A program made the position numbers and the translations under genes. 64,000 nucleotides of DNA, taken from positions 186,001 to 250,000 of the forward strand of contig NZ_OUNG01000006.1 of NCBI RefSeq assembly GCF_900343155.1. The letters are read 5' to 3'. Below the pieces are notes generated by a model, which saw only the letters and a program-made list of their open reading frames with translations, did no database searches and was not told where the DNA came from. Shown here piece by piece: positions 45,098 through 54,499 of this stretch (position 1 is the stretch's first letter; the number at the start of each line of letters is the position of its first letter). The stretch comes from Lactimicrobium massiliense. GTDB taxonomy: Bacteria > Bacillota_I > Bacilli_A > Erysipelotrichales > Erysipelotrichaceae.

Positions 45098-46576
45098 ATG
45101 GAAGAACTGCACCGCATCAGTGAAACTGCTTATCTGACTGCTGATAACGCTGAACGCTATCGGGCGATTATGCGTGTTTTTTATCATGCTTATGAGCGTG
45201 TTGAAATCCGGCTGAATACGGATGATGTCATGCAGTTGCTCAAGACAGAATTCCCGGTCTACAATGATTTAAGCATCGATCAGCTGAAACTGGATCTGAA
45301 TCAGCTCAGTGAATGGAAAAGCCTTGATGCCGTACAGGAGCCCCGAAATGTTTACACAATTGCGGAATACCGTAATAAGCAGTTTTCTTACTCCATGAGT
45401 GATGCAGCCATAGAGGTGGAAAGACTGACCGTGCGGCTGCAGAAACTGTCACTGAATTCCGCATCTTTAACTACGAATTATTTCAGGCGTATTGAGGAAT
45501 CCCTGAGCCGGATGGATTCACTGGTTTCCGCTCCTTTAAAAGACGTGGACGCATGGTGGAATGATCTGATGATCAACTTCGAGGCAATGAGCCATAATGC
45601 CAATGATTATCTGCATGAATTCTATTCGGCCAAGAGTGAAAAGATTCTGAAAAGCATGGCGTTTCTCATGCATAAGGATCGCTTTATTTCCTATCTGCGT
45701 GATTTTATCATGGAATTGCAGAGTCATGCGTCGGCAATTGCCCGTCTGCTGCAGAGTATTGATGAGACGATCTGTCATCAGGTACTGCAACTGACCGTAC
45801 AGAGTGAGCTGGATATTCCCAGACCAATGGAAGAGATGAATGACCATCTGGAACATGACCTGCATACGGAGATCTATCAGAAGTGGGACAGTCTGGAACG
45901 CTGGTTTCTGAGAAAAGACGGCCGTCAGCCGGAAGCCATGCATATTCTGGATATTACCAATGACATCATTCAGAAGATTATCCAGAATGCTGCATTGATT
46001 GTGCAACTGCAGAACTGGGGCATCAATCGCCGTAATGAATATGCCCGCTGGATCGGGATGTTTGATGCCTGCGATGATATGCTTCATGCCCATCAGCTTT
46101 CTGCAGTTCTGTTCGGGGCAATGCAGGTGCGCCATTTCAGCGTGGATCAGCAGCGCAGCACTGACAGCCTGTCAAGCGCTACGCAGGAAGAAGATCCCTT
46201 TGTCTATACGCTTTCTTCTCATTCCCGCACCTATAAACCCAGAATGGAACGGGCTGCCTACAGTACCAGTGAACTGCAGAAAGCAGCCAGAAGACAGGCC
46301 TATCTGGAAGAACTGGGGAGCAGGCGCAGGGAAGTCAGTAAATACATTCATCAGGGCAGACTGTCTTTTGCAGAAATCCATGATGTGATATCGCCGGAAC
46401 TTCGGATGATGCTGTTAAGCTGGATCGCGCAGGCCAATATGACTGCCAGCAGAGTCGGCCGAACTGAATATGGCAGCCGCTATCGCCTTCAGAAAGAAGA
46501 TGGACAATGCGTACTGCAGTGTCGTGATGGGAATCTTACCATGCCTTGCTATGTCATTGTGTTTGAGGATGAATGA
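45098..46576 (+). CDS. jetA: Wadjet anti-plasmid protein JetA
   Basis: 492 residues, TIGR02677-type MukF/kleisin-like subunit. A winged-helix-like N-terminus (RYRAIMRVFYHAYERVEIRL), a long helical middle with W-rich segments (DAWWNDLMINF) and a C-terminal wH-like part. It bridges the JetC heads. Recognised chiefly by position: first of four genes in jetABCD order with exactly the expected sizes. GGGAGA precedes ATG; overlaps jetB by four bases. Confidence 0.9.
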   Translation: MEELHRISETAYLTADNAERYRAIMRVFYHAYERVEIRLNTDDVMQLLKTEFPVYNDLSIDQLKLDLNQLSEWKSLDAVQEPRNVYTIAEYRNKQFSYSMSDAAIEVERLTVRLQKLSLNSASLTTNYFRRIEESLSRMDSLVSAPLKDVDAWWNDLMINFEAMSHNANDYLHEFYSAKSEKILKSMAFLMHKDRFISYLRDFIMELQSHASAIARLLQSIDETICHQVLQLTVQSELDIPRPMEEMNDHLEHDLHTEIYQKWDSLERWFLRKDGRQPEAMHILDITNDIIQKIIQNAALIVQLQNWGINRRNEYARWIGMFDACDDMLHAHQLSAVLFGAMQVRHFSVDQQRSTDSLSSATQEEDPFVYTLSSHSRTYKPRMERAAYSTSELQKAARRQAYLEELGSRRREVSKYIHQGRLSFAEIHDVISPELRMMLLSWIAQANMTASRVGRTEYGSRYRLQKEDGQCVLQCRDGNLTMPCYVIVFEDE

Positions 46577-47760
46577 TGAACAGTTTGCAGATACTTTTGG
46601 ACAAATTCTGGGTGGTTAAGGAAAAGGACAGAGACCTCTATTACAAGGTGAGGCGTGATGTTGATGCCATCCGCCGTTTTGCGGCTGATCTGCCGGGGTG
46701 GCGGCTTGTATGCAATGAACGTCTGATTCGTCTGGAAAAGATTCCTGCTCATCCGCAGAGCTTTATGGGCGTCACATCTTTTACAAGTAAACTGGATTAT
46801 ATGATGTTTTGTGCACTGCTGATCTTTCTGGAAGATCTGCAGGACAGACAGCCGTTTCTATTGTCTGAGCTGACCGACAATATTGAAGTGCATTTGAAGC
46901 CGTGGAGTGAAATAGACTGGACAAGCTTTTCGACCCGCCGCAGCCTGATCCGTGTCATGCAGTTTGCTGAAAATACCGGTCTTGTCATTCTACATGAAGG
47001 TTCTCTGGATGCCTTGAACGATTCCCGGAACACCGAAATGCTGTATGAAAATACGGGTATATCACGCTATTTTGCCGTGTATTATCCTTATGATACATCC
47101 TCTTTTAACACACCGGAAGATTATGAAAACCATGTGCAGGCCGGCTCTGATGCCAACCGGGGAAATGAGCGTGTCAAACGCATTTACCGCAATCTGCTGC
47201 TAAACCCGGCCGTCTATTGGCACAGCAATGATGATCAGGATGCCTTGTATCTGAAAAATTACCGGCGCAGTGTTGCCGCGAACCTGTATAACAACGTTAC
47301 TTCCCGTCTTGATCTGCATCGTGGTGCTGCTTTCCTTGTAAATGACAATTCCGAAACCAGTTATGGTGTCCAGTTTCCGGATGGCTCCATGCGCAGTGAT
47401 ATTATCCTGCTGGTATGCAGTCAGCTGCGTGATCATGCCAGTATTGAAACGGATGGAACGGCACACATCTCAGAAAAAACTTTTTTATCAGTTGTCTCAG
47501 CCTGTGCCGACAAATACCGTGCTGCCTGGAGTAAAACCTATCGCGAAATGCCGAAAGAAAAGCTGGCAGATGATGTTCTGCAGGGCATGATGGACTGGAT
47601 GATGGCAGAAAAAGAGGAAGGGAGAATCAGATTGCTGCCGGCGGTATGGAAATTCAATGGCCGCTATCCCTCTGACTTTCATCCTGAACAGGCAGTTGAG
47701 CAAAAGAAAAAAGGACGCAGAAAAAAGGAGGCAGAGGACAGGCAGACCTCCCTGTTCTAA
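46573..47760 (+). CDS. jetB: Wadjet anti-plasmid protein JetB
   Basis: 395 residues, TIGR02678/DUF2398 type, MukE/KITE-like. Typical features: LDKFWVVKEKDRDLYYKV at the start, a middle region with VERLYRN-like RVKRIYRNLLLNPAVYW, and a basic C-terminal tail (KKKGRRKKEAEDRQ). It dimerises on the kleisin JetA. Starts in the jetA stop (ATGATGAA). Confidence 0.9.
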   Translation: MMNSLQILLDKFWVVKEKDRDLYYKVRRDVDAIRRFAADLPGWRLVCNERLIRLEKIPAHPQSFMGVTSFTSKLDYMMFCALLIFLEDLQDRQPFLLSELTDNIEVHLKPWSEIDWTSFSTRRSLIRVMQFAENTGLVILHEGSLDALNDSRNTEMLYENTGISRYFAVYYPYDTSSFNTPEDYENHVQAGSDANRGNERVKRIYRNLLLNPAVYWHSNDDQDALYLKNYRRSVAANLYNNVTSRLDLHRGAAFLVNDNSETSYGVQFPDGSMRSDIILLVCSQLRDHASIETDGTAHISEKTFLSVVSACADKYRAAWSKTYREMPKEKLADDVLQGMMDWMMAEKEEGRIRLLPAVWKFNGRYPSDFHPEQAVEQKKKGRRKKEAEDRQTSLF

Positions 47761-47766
47761 AAAGAT

Positions 47767-50700
47767 ATGGAAGAAAACAGTGTGAACCGCTGGCAGATGA
47801 ATCGGCTTGGCTTTGTCAATTTCTGGCTGTATGACAATCAGGTTTTCAATCTGGATCATGGCCACATTCTCCTGCGTGGACAGAATGGATCAGGAAAATC
47901 CATTACCACCCAGAGCTTTATCCCTTTTATTCTTGATGGCGACCGTACCCCAAGCCGCCTGGATCCTTTTGGCTCCAATGACCGCCGTATGGAGTACTAT
48001 TTCCTTGGCGTCCATGACAAAGATGAATCAACAGGCTATCTGTATCTTGAATTTGTCAGACCGCAGACCAATGAATACCGTACCATTGGCATTGGCCAGC
48101 GGGCTGTACGTGGTCATCAGGGACTCTATTTCTGGGGGTTTGTTCTGATGGATGGCAGACGTATTGGTCAGCAGGGGTGCGAACTCTGTAAAAACCTTGG
48201 CGGCGGTACGTATGTTCCTTTATCCAAGCGGGAATGCAAAGAGATGATCGGTACCAATAACTTCTTCTGCGAGTCACAGAAGGAATACAAGGAAGCCGTT
48301 AACAAATATTTATTTGGCTTTGAACGCATCGATCAGTATGACCAGTTAACTTCTCTGCTGATCAAGATCCGCGGCTCAAAGCTGTCCAAAGAATTCAAAC
48401 CATCCCGTGTTTATGACATCCTCAATGATTCTCTGCAGACATTGAGTGACAATGATCTTGCCCCTATGGTAACAGCAATGGAAAACATGGATAACATTGC
48501 TGCAAAGCTGGCGGATCTGCGCAATACGGCTGCTCAGCTGCGTTATATTCTGGAGGAATACAACCGTTACAATCGCTACATTGCTGCCCGCAAGGGACAG
48601 AACTATCTGCAGGCTCAAAACAGTCTGCAGCAGTATACAAGTACCATTGATGCACATCAGGAAAAAATCAAAGAATATACTTTGCAACAGCAGGAAAAGA
48701 ACCAGAAGCTTGCAAGCATGGAAGAAGAGCTGAAAATCATCAATGACCGTCTTGCGGCATATCGTGAAACGGCCGGAGAGATTCAACGGGCGAGGGAACA
48801 GCGTGAAAATGACAGAAATGATGTCAGCAGCCTTCAGGCCGGGATTGAAAAACGCCATGAAAAGATTGATTCCCTGCAGGGAGAGATTCATCAGCTTGAT
48901 AATGATATTCGCAGCAGCCGCTATGAAATTGACCGCATTGATGCACAGATGACTAAAACTTTGCAGCAGATGGATGAGCTTGACAAGGAGGTTCATTTCC
49001 CACACGCCGACATATTTCCCCAATTTGCAAATAGTGAAAAGGTTCGTGCTTTATATGAACAGGCACACAGGGAAATCATTGATCTGCAAAGACAGATTGA
49101 ACAGATTCTTGCCAGACTGAAAGAAAAGGATCAGGCCTTTGCGCAGGCAGATGAAGCAGAAAAAAACTGGACAGATCTGCAGCAGGTTTATCAAAAGCAG
49201 ACAAAAGCAGCGGTCCAGGCAGAAAATGACTGTGATCTTGCCCGTGATCAGCTGATTGAGGCATGGCATGAGGCTGCCCGGACGAATCAGGAATACCTGA
49301 TCAGTGAGCAGTATCTGCAGCAGCTGCAGTCTTTGATACGCCAGTATGATGAAACAGATCTTCTCCGCTATCTTCAGCTGACCGGGCAGATCTATACAAC
49401 TCAGGCAGGCATCCTGAACAAACAGGAAACAAGCCTGCAGGCAGATCTGAAAAATCAGAAAACCAGTCTGAAAAAATTACAGGATGAGCTTGAGGTTCTG
49501 CAGCAGCAGAAAGAAGCCGTTCCGCCCCGCCGGGATCAGGTTGTCCGCTCTCGCAGGAAGCTGCAGGAAGCCGGGATCGACTGCATTCCAATGTATGAAG
49601 CTATTGATTTTGCGATTGAGGATATCCATCGGCAGGCAATGCTGGAAAAGCAGCTGCAGGCAGCCGGACTGCTGGATGCTTTGATTGTGCCTCACGATCA
49701 GTATGAAAAGGCCGGACGTCTGGTTGAGGAAGATACCTTTATCAAAGCAGAAAGTCCTGGCGATCCATGCACTTTGTTTAACATCGCTGATACCGGGATG
49801 TCATCATCTCTGCGTCAGGAAACAGTCAGGGTGCTGTCCTGTATCTCACAGACAAACGGTCAGTTTATCGTTCGGGAAGACGGCTATTTCCGCAATGGCA
49901 TTCTGGAAGGCAAGGTGCAGACAGATGACACGGATGAAGCCGTATACATCGGTGCAGCCAGACGCCGGCATGTCCATCAGATGCAGATTGAAGCAAAGCA
50001 GGCAGAGATTGATGCAGCAAAGCAAAAGTACAATGACATACTGAAGCAGCTTGATCAGCTTCATCAAAGACAAACCATTCTGCAGCAGGAAAAAGACCAC
50101 GCTCCGGAGATTGATGATCTCAACACGGCCATTCGTACAGCAAAAGAAGCTGAAAAAGAAGTGTCACAGGCACGGATCCGAATGGATCAGGCAGATGATA
50201 TCCGCCATCAGAAGCAGGATGCGTATAAGCGTATTGAACTGGAAGTGAATGCTTTGATGCGTCCGTATCCGTATGTACATACCGTCAGCGGCTATCAGAA
50301 TGCCCTCGATGCATGCCGGAATTTCAGTGATGCTGCAGACAGCCTTCATATGGCCGCCACAGACCGTGCCAAGGAAGAAGAGAGAAGATCTCTTTTGCAG
50401 GCAAACAGTGAAAGCCGGCAGGAAATGCTTGACATTGAGCTTGACCATCAGGGGAAAGATCAGGCTGAAGTCAGAAGACTCATGGACAGGATCGAGACCC
50501 AGGATCGTATTCTGCAGGATCCTGATCGTCAGAAGGCAGCCCGTAAAATTGATGAATTATATCGTCATCAGGGTGAAATCAAGAAGGAAAGTGATGATAC
50601 CGGCAAAGAGCTTGTCCGTCTGGAAGAATGGCTGAAAAATGAACGGCAGGCGCTGGCAGAAGCCAGTCTGCAGGTGGAGGATGCCAGAACAAAGTTTGAT

Positions 50701-51834
50701 CTGGCCAGAAAATATTATCTAGAAGAGATGCGATTGAATCTGCTGGAAGATGAAAGAGAAATGGATGATGATACCATCCTGTCCCAGGCAGGCAGGATGG
50801 TCAGTTCTGTTGATAAGGCAGAACTGCAGCGTGAACCAGCTGAAGTCAATACCCGGCTGAGCAATTCCTTCAGCCGTCATATCGAAAATCTTTCCTCCAC
50901 AGGTATCGAATCTGCCGAATGCTTTGGCCCGACGGAGCGTACAGACCTGATCCGCAGCCGTACCATTATTACCGCAGTGCTTGGTGCTATAAAAATGGAT
51001 ATTACGGACTTCAGCCGTGAAATTAAACAGGATATTGCTGAAAACGAGGAAATCATCCGGCAGAAGGACAGGGAACTGTTTGAAAACATTCTTTCCGATA
51101 CGCTCAGCCGTAAACTGACGATGAAGATCTCTGAAAGCCGAACCTGGATCCGTGATATGTCCAAACTGATGAAAAACATGGATTCATCCATGGGCCTTTC
51201 CTTTTCACTGCGCTGGCTTCCCAGAACAAACCTGGAAGAAGGAGAACTGTCCGCTGATCAGTTGGAATCCATCCTGAGCCGTGATCATGCTTTACTGACA
51301 GAGGAAGATATTCAGAAGGTCGCAGACCATTTCCGCCATGATATTCAGGAAAGAAAGCAGGAAGCGGCTGATGCAGGCATTCCCATAAATTATCAGGAAA
51401 TGGTTCGGGATGCGCTTGATTACCGCCAGTGGTTTGAATTCCGCATGATGTATACCCGTGTTAACGAACAACAAAAAGAGCTGACCGATCACGCATTCAA
51501 TACATTTTCCGGTGGTGAAAAGGCAATGGCAATGTATATTCCTCTTTTTGCGGCGGTCAATGCCCAGTATCAGAAATCACTCCGCCCTGATCATCCCCGC
51601 CTCATAGCGCTTGATGAAGCGTTTGCCGGTGTTGATGACAAGAACATCAGCAGTATGTTCCATCTTGTCTCAGAACTGGACTTTGATTACATCATGAATT
51701 CCCAGTATCTATGGGGCTGCTATGAAACGGTCAGTGCACTGCGCATTGCCGAACTGCTGCGGCCTGAAAACGCAGATTACATCACCGTAATTTTCTACCA
51801 CTGGAATGGCAGAAAGAAGGTGCTGGATGAATAA
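47767..51834 (+). CDS. jetC: Wadjet SMC-like ATPase JetC
   Basis: 1355 residues, TIGR02680/MukB-like SMC ATPase. Walker A GQNGSGKS at 38-45, long coiled-coil arms (about 280-480 and 740-1000) around a hinge near 600, ABC signature FSGGEKAMAMY near 1243 and Walker B/D-loop LIALDEAFAGVDD near 1280. It extrudes DNA loops by ATP hydrolysis and selects small closed circles for JetD cleavage (known for the family). Ribosome site weak; six bases after jetB. Confidence 0.94.
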   Translation: MEENSVNRWQMNRLGFVNFWLYDNQVFNLDHGHILLRGQNGSGKSITTQSFIPFILDGDRTPSRLDPFGSNDRRMEYYFLGVHDKDESTGYLYLEFVRPQTNEYRTIGIGQRAVRGHQGLYFWGFVLMDGRRIGQQGCELCKNLGGGTYVPLSKRECKEMIGTNNFFCESQKEYKEAVNKYLFGFERIDQYDQLTSLLIKIRGSKLSKEFKPSRVYDILNDSLQTLSDNDLAPMVTAMENMDNIAAKLADLRNTAAQLRYILEEYNRYNRYIAARKGQNYLQAQNSLQQYTSTIDAHQEKIKEYTLQQQEKNQKLASMEEELKIINDRLAAYRETAGEIQRAREQRENDRNDVSSLQAGIEKRHEKIDSLQGEIHQLDNDIRSSRYEIDRIDAQMTKTLQQMDELDKEVHFPHADIFPQFANSEKVRALYEQAHREIIDLQRQIEQILARLKEKDQAFAQADEAEKNWTDLQQVYQKQTKAAVQAENDCDLARDQLIEAWHEAARTNQEYLISEQYLQQLQSLIRQYDETDLLRYLQLTGQIYTTQAGILNKQETSLQADLKNQKTSLKKLQDELEVLQQQKEAVPPRRDQVVRSRRKLQEAGIDCIPMYEAIDFAIEDIHRQAMLEKQLQAAGLLDALIVPHDQYEKAGRLVEEDTFIKAESPGDPCTLFNIADTGMSSSLRQETVRVLSCISQTNGQFIVREDGYFRNGILEGKVQTDDTDEAVYIGAARRRHVHQMQIEAKQAEIDAAKQKYNDILKQLDQLHQRQTILQQEKDHAPEIDDLNTAIRTAKEAEKEVSQARIRMDQADDIRHQKQDAYKRIELEVNALMRPYPYVHTVSGYQNALDACRNFSDAADSLHMAATDRAKEEERRSLLQANSESRQEMLDIELDHQGKDQAEVRRLMDRIETQDRILQDPDRQKAARKIDELYRHQGEIKKESDDTGKELVRLEEWLKNERQALAEASLQVEDARTKFDLARKYYLEEMRLNLLEDEREMDDDTILSQAGRMVSSVDKAELQREPAEVNTRLSNSFSRHIENLSSTGIESAECFGPTERTDLIRSRTIITAVLGAIKMDITDFSREIKQDIAENEEIIRQKDRELFENILSDTLSRKLTMKISESRTWIRDMSKLMKNMDSSMGLSFSLRWLPRTNLEEGELSADQLESILSRDHALLTEEDIQKVADHFRHDIQERKQEAADAGIPINYQEMVRDALDYRQWFEFRMMYTRVNEQQKELTDHAFNTFSGGEKAMAMYIPLFAAVNAQYQKSLRPDHPRLIALDEAFAGVDDKNISSMFHLVSELDFDYIMNSQYLWGCYETVSALRIAELLRPENADYITVIFYHWNGRKKVLDE

Positions 51835-53071
51835 TGATGCAGTAAATTACTTCCGCAGTCATCATGGCTTTGACAGAGCCATGGCACAGATGAAGGAGAA
51901 GTGGCAGTCCTATGGACAAAGCAGCGGCAGAGTTATCCTGAAAAAACCATCTGAAGAAGAACGTTATGATCTTGGCGGCTTTTTCGGGCAAACATTTCTG
52001 TCTGAAAAGGAAATTCGCTTTTCACTGTCCCAATTTGAATCTGCACTCCAGAAAACCAAGTACGTACCGCTTTCTTTATATGATCTTCTTTGCGGCTACT
52101 ATCAGGAAGACCTGATTACCAACCGGACAAGAAAACAGCAGAAAAAGGAACAACAGCAGGCAGTCTATGAAGATACCCTGAGGAAGGTATCCTTCTGTCA
52201 GGATGCTTATCAGTGGTTGGAAGCAATGCCGATGGCTGCTTTCCGTACTGTCAGTAATCCACAGGTCTATGTATCCTGTGCCAGGGCACTTGCGCTTCTG
52301 CAGCAGCAGAAAAATGACATCCGGCTCTCTGTACTTGCCATGAATGCTCTAGGTGATCCCCACAGCCTTGATGCAGAAAACGAAACCGGGAAGACCTTCC
52401 TGCACCTGCTGCAGCACTGCCTGCATGATGAAACAGAAAAACTGAATGGTGAGACGAAGCTTGACCTGTATATACGCATGGGCATTCGTCCCGATGCCAT
52501 TTCCAGCTTTACAACCATGCAGGGATTCCATCTGATGACAGTCGATGGATGCCATCCTGCTTATGAAGGATTTCTGCGGAAGCAGGAATACTATCTTGTA
52601 TCCTTGTCACAGCTGCAAGGCATCACTTCCGTGATACCCGTGCATAAACCTATCTTTCTGCTGGAAAACCAGATGGTTTTCAGTGAGATTGCCTGCCGCC
52701 TGCCGCAGGCGTCCATGATCTGCACATCAGGACAAATGAAAACAGCTTCCCTGCTGGTGATCGATATGCTTGCAAAAGAAAAAGCTGAGATGTACTACAG
52801 CTCTGATCTTGATCCGGAAGGCGTACTGATGACAGAACGTCTGCTGCAGCGCCATCCTGATGTTATCCATGCCTGGCACATGGACGCATCAGATTATGAA
52901 AAATCGATTTCTGAAATTGAGATCTCAGAGCGCCGCCTGCATGAGCTGGACGGGATAAAAAGCCCATCACTGAAACAGGCATGCCAGTACATTCGGACAA
53001 AGAAGAGGGCAGGCTATCAGGAAAGACTGATCGATGATATGATTGATGACATGCAGAGGATGATGAAATGA
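51827..53071 (+). CDS. jetD: Wadjet nuclease JetD (toprim-like)
   Basis: About 414 residues from ATG 51827, which overlaps the jetC stop and follows AAGGTG. TIGR02679 type. N-terminal DNA-binding arm; C-terminal toprim/DUF2399 region with the acidic motif YYSSDLDPEGVLMTERL near 325. Topoisomerase-VI-A-like nuclease that cuts circular plasmids halted by JetABC. Its presence distinguishes Wadjet from the related MksBEF condensin. Confidence 0.92.
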   Translation: MNNDAVNYFRSHHGFDRAMAQMKEKWQSYGQSSGRVILKKPSEEERYDLGGFFGQTFLSEKEIRFSLSQFESALQKTKYVPLSLYDLLCGYYQEDLITNRTRKQQKKEQQQAVYEDTLRKVSFCQDAYQWLEAMPMAAFRTVSNPQVYVSCARALALLQQQKNDIRLSVLAMNALGDPHSLDAENETGKTFLHLLQHCLHDETEKLNGETKLDLYIRMGIRPDAISSFTTMQGFHLMTVDGCHPAYEGFLRKQEYYLVSLSQLQGITSVIPVHKPIFLLENQMVFSEIACRLPQASMICTSGQMKTASLLVIDMLAKEKAEMYYSSDLDPEGVLMTERLLQRHPDVIHAWHMDASDYEKSISEIEISERRLHELDGIKSPSLKQACQYIRTKKRAGYQERLIDDMIDDMQRMMK

Positions 53072-53682
53072 CGATGTCAAATGCATTTATGGGCGGTGTG
53101 TTCGGGGTGATCGGCATCCTGCTGTATATCGCTGCGCCATTCCTTTCCGAAGAGAAAAGGGCATATCAGTCAAGGCTGCTGGCAGAAGCATTGTTTGCCT
53201 TGATGTTCTTCTATCAGAGTGCTTTTGCAGGTACTGTATACTTCCTGATGATGCTGGCCAGTGCCCTGCTGCAGAAACAGATTGAACATAACAAATGGGT
53301 GTCAATCTGTTACGGTATTGCAGCATGTGTGCTTACGATTCTTTTCAATAACAGAGGAACTGCCGGTATTGTGCTGGCCCTGTCATTATTGCTTGTCTTT
53401 CTGCCGATCAATGAAGATAAGATGCTGACAACATCCAGCTATGTCGATCTGCTGATCGCTCTTGCACAACTGTACTACACCATTGCTGTACGGGCCTGGG
53501 CAGGCACTGCCTTCAGTATCCTGGAGATGATCATGGCCATTGCCGGTCTTGTCTCGGCAGTTCATCTGGTCAGAGGCGGGGGACTTGCGGCAGCTGCCAA
53601 AGAGCAGCGTGATTATCTGCAGAAAAAGGAAGCACAGAAAAAGCAGCGCAAGGCTGCTTCCAAAGCAAAGAAAATACATTAA
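53068..53682 (+). CDS. Six-helix membrane protein coupled to jetD (YgjV-like)
   Basis: 204 residues, six or so hydrophobic segments (e.g. FGVIGILLYIAAPF, VYFLMMLASALL, TAGIVLALSLLLVFL) then a strongly basic tail rich in Lys and Ala (about 180-204, QRDYLQKKEAQKKQRK). Resembles the YgjV family of inner-membrane proteins of unknown function. ATG sits in the jetD stop (ATGACG), so it is translated with the Wadjet operon; a terminator follows. It is not a known Jet component. Confidence 0.8.
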   Translation: MTMSNAFMGGVFGVIGILLYIAAPFLSEEKRAYQSRLLAEALFALMFFYQSAFAGTVYFLMMLASALLQKQIEHNKWVSICYGIAACVLTILFNNRGTAGIVLALSLLLVFLPINEDKMLTTSSYVDLLIALAQLYYTIAVRAWAGTAFSILEMIMAIAGLVSAVHLVRGGGLAAAAKEQRDYLQKKEAQKKQRKAASKAKKIH

Positions 53683-53687
53683 ATTCA

Positions 53688-53709
53688 GATCCCATCCGGG
53701 ATCTTTTTT
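53688..53709 (+). terminator. Terminator of the Wadjet operon
   Basis: GATCCC (53688-53693), loop ATCC, GGGATC (53698-53703), then six T. It lies just after the membrane-protein stop, so all five genes end together. Confidence 0.8.
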
Positions 53710-54350
53710 CAGCAGATCTTACCGCCGGTTTCCTTGATATCTGTCTCGTTTTTGACAATGGCTTCAATGGCCGCCGTCAAACCCTTGACGATATCGTCAA
53801 GACTCATCGAAGGCACACCGCGCTTGCCGACTGCCTGGCTTGTCATATACGGGATATGGACAAATCCGGACCGCTTGCCAGGATACTTGTGCTCACAGAT
53901 ATAGCGGACACCATACAAGACATGGTTGCAGATGAATGTGCCTGCTGTATCAGAAACAGATGCCGGAATACCAGCTGCATTGACAGCCTTGACCATTGCC
54001 TTGATCGGCAGCTTGGAGAAATAGGCATCCGGTCCATCCGCATAGATCGGCTCATCAATCGGCTGATTGCCTTCATTATCAGGAATACGGCAGTCATTGC
54101 AGTTGATGCCGACACGCTCAACCGTAATATCCGGCCTGCCGCCAGCCTGTCCTACCGACAGAATGACATCCGGATCACACTCCGCAATCTTGGCATCAAT
54201 CTTTTCCAGGGATTTGTAAATAACCGTTGGAATCTCCAGCTTGATAATCTGGGCACCGGCAATCTCATCCGGCAGACGCTTGACAGATTCGATGGCAGGG
54301 TTGACTGGCTCGCCGCCAAATGGATCAAATCCAGTTACAAGAATTTTCAT
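53709..54350 (-). CDS. pcp: Pyroglutamyl-peptidase I
   Basis: About 213 residues from ATG 54348-54350, with GGAGGTG upstream. It removes N-terminal pyroglutamate (5-oxoproline). Motifs: [14 protein letters not shown] at the start, catalytic Glu in VERVGIN near 80, Cys in [14 protein letters not shown] near 143 and His in FVHIPYMT near 167. Divergent from the DUF969/DUF979 pair, a known genomic association. Confidence 0.94.
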   Translation of the reverse strand: MKILVTGFDPFGGEPVNPAIESVKRLPDEIAGAQIIKLEIPTVIYKSLEKIDAKIAECDPDVILSVGQAGGRPDITVERVGINCNDCRIPDNEGNQPIDEPIYADGPDAYFSKLPIKAMVKAVNAAGIPASVSDTAGTFICNHVLYGVRYICEHKYPGKRSGFVHIPYMTSQAVGKRGVPSMSLDDIVKGLTAAIEAIVKNETDIKETGGKIC

Positions 54351-54400
54351 AAAATACACCTCCACATGAAATTATAGCGCAAATAAGACTTTACAATTCT

Positions 54401-54430
54401 TTGAAAGCCTGAAACAAGATGCTATATTAT
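54401..54430 (+). promoter_or_regulatory. Promoter of the DUF969/DUF979 operon
   Basis: TTGAAA at 54401-54406 with TATATT (54423-54428, spacing 16) or TATTAT (54425-54430, spacing 18). Confidence 0.6.
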
Positions 54431-54445
54431 TCTTATCAGTGCTTT

Positions 54446-54480
54446 CATTTTCGTAAATTCGTTTTATTTTTACGAAAATG
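54446..54480. promoter_or_regulatory. Perfect 12-bp inverted repeat, probable operator
   Basis: Arms CATTTTCGTAAA (54446-54457) and TTTACGAAAATG (54469-54480), 11-base spacer. It lies between the -10 box and the ribosome site of the DUF969 gene. No T run follows the second arm, so a repressor site (or leader hairpin) is likelier than a terminator. Confidence 0.6.
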
Positions 54481-54499
54481 ATTGGAAAGGGGATAAATT

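Noticed and set aside
45098..53071. Reading the SMC operon as a MukBEF/MksBEF condensin or as a novel system
   Set aside because: The fourth gene encodes a toprim-type JetD nuclease and gene order and sizes match type I Wadjet, which is already described.
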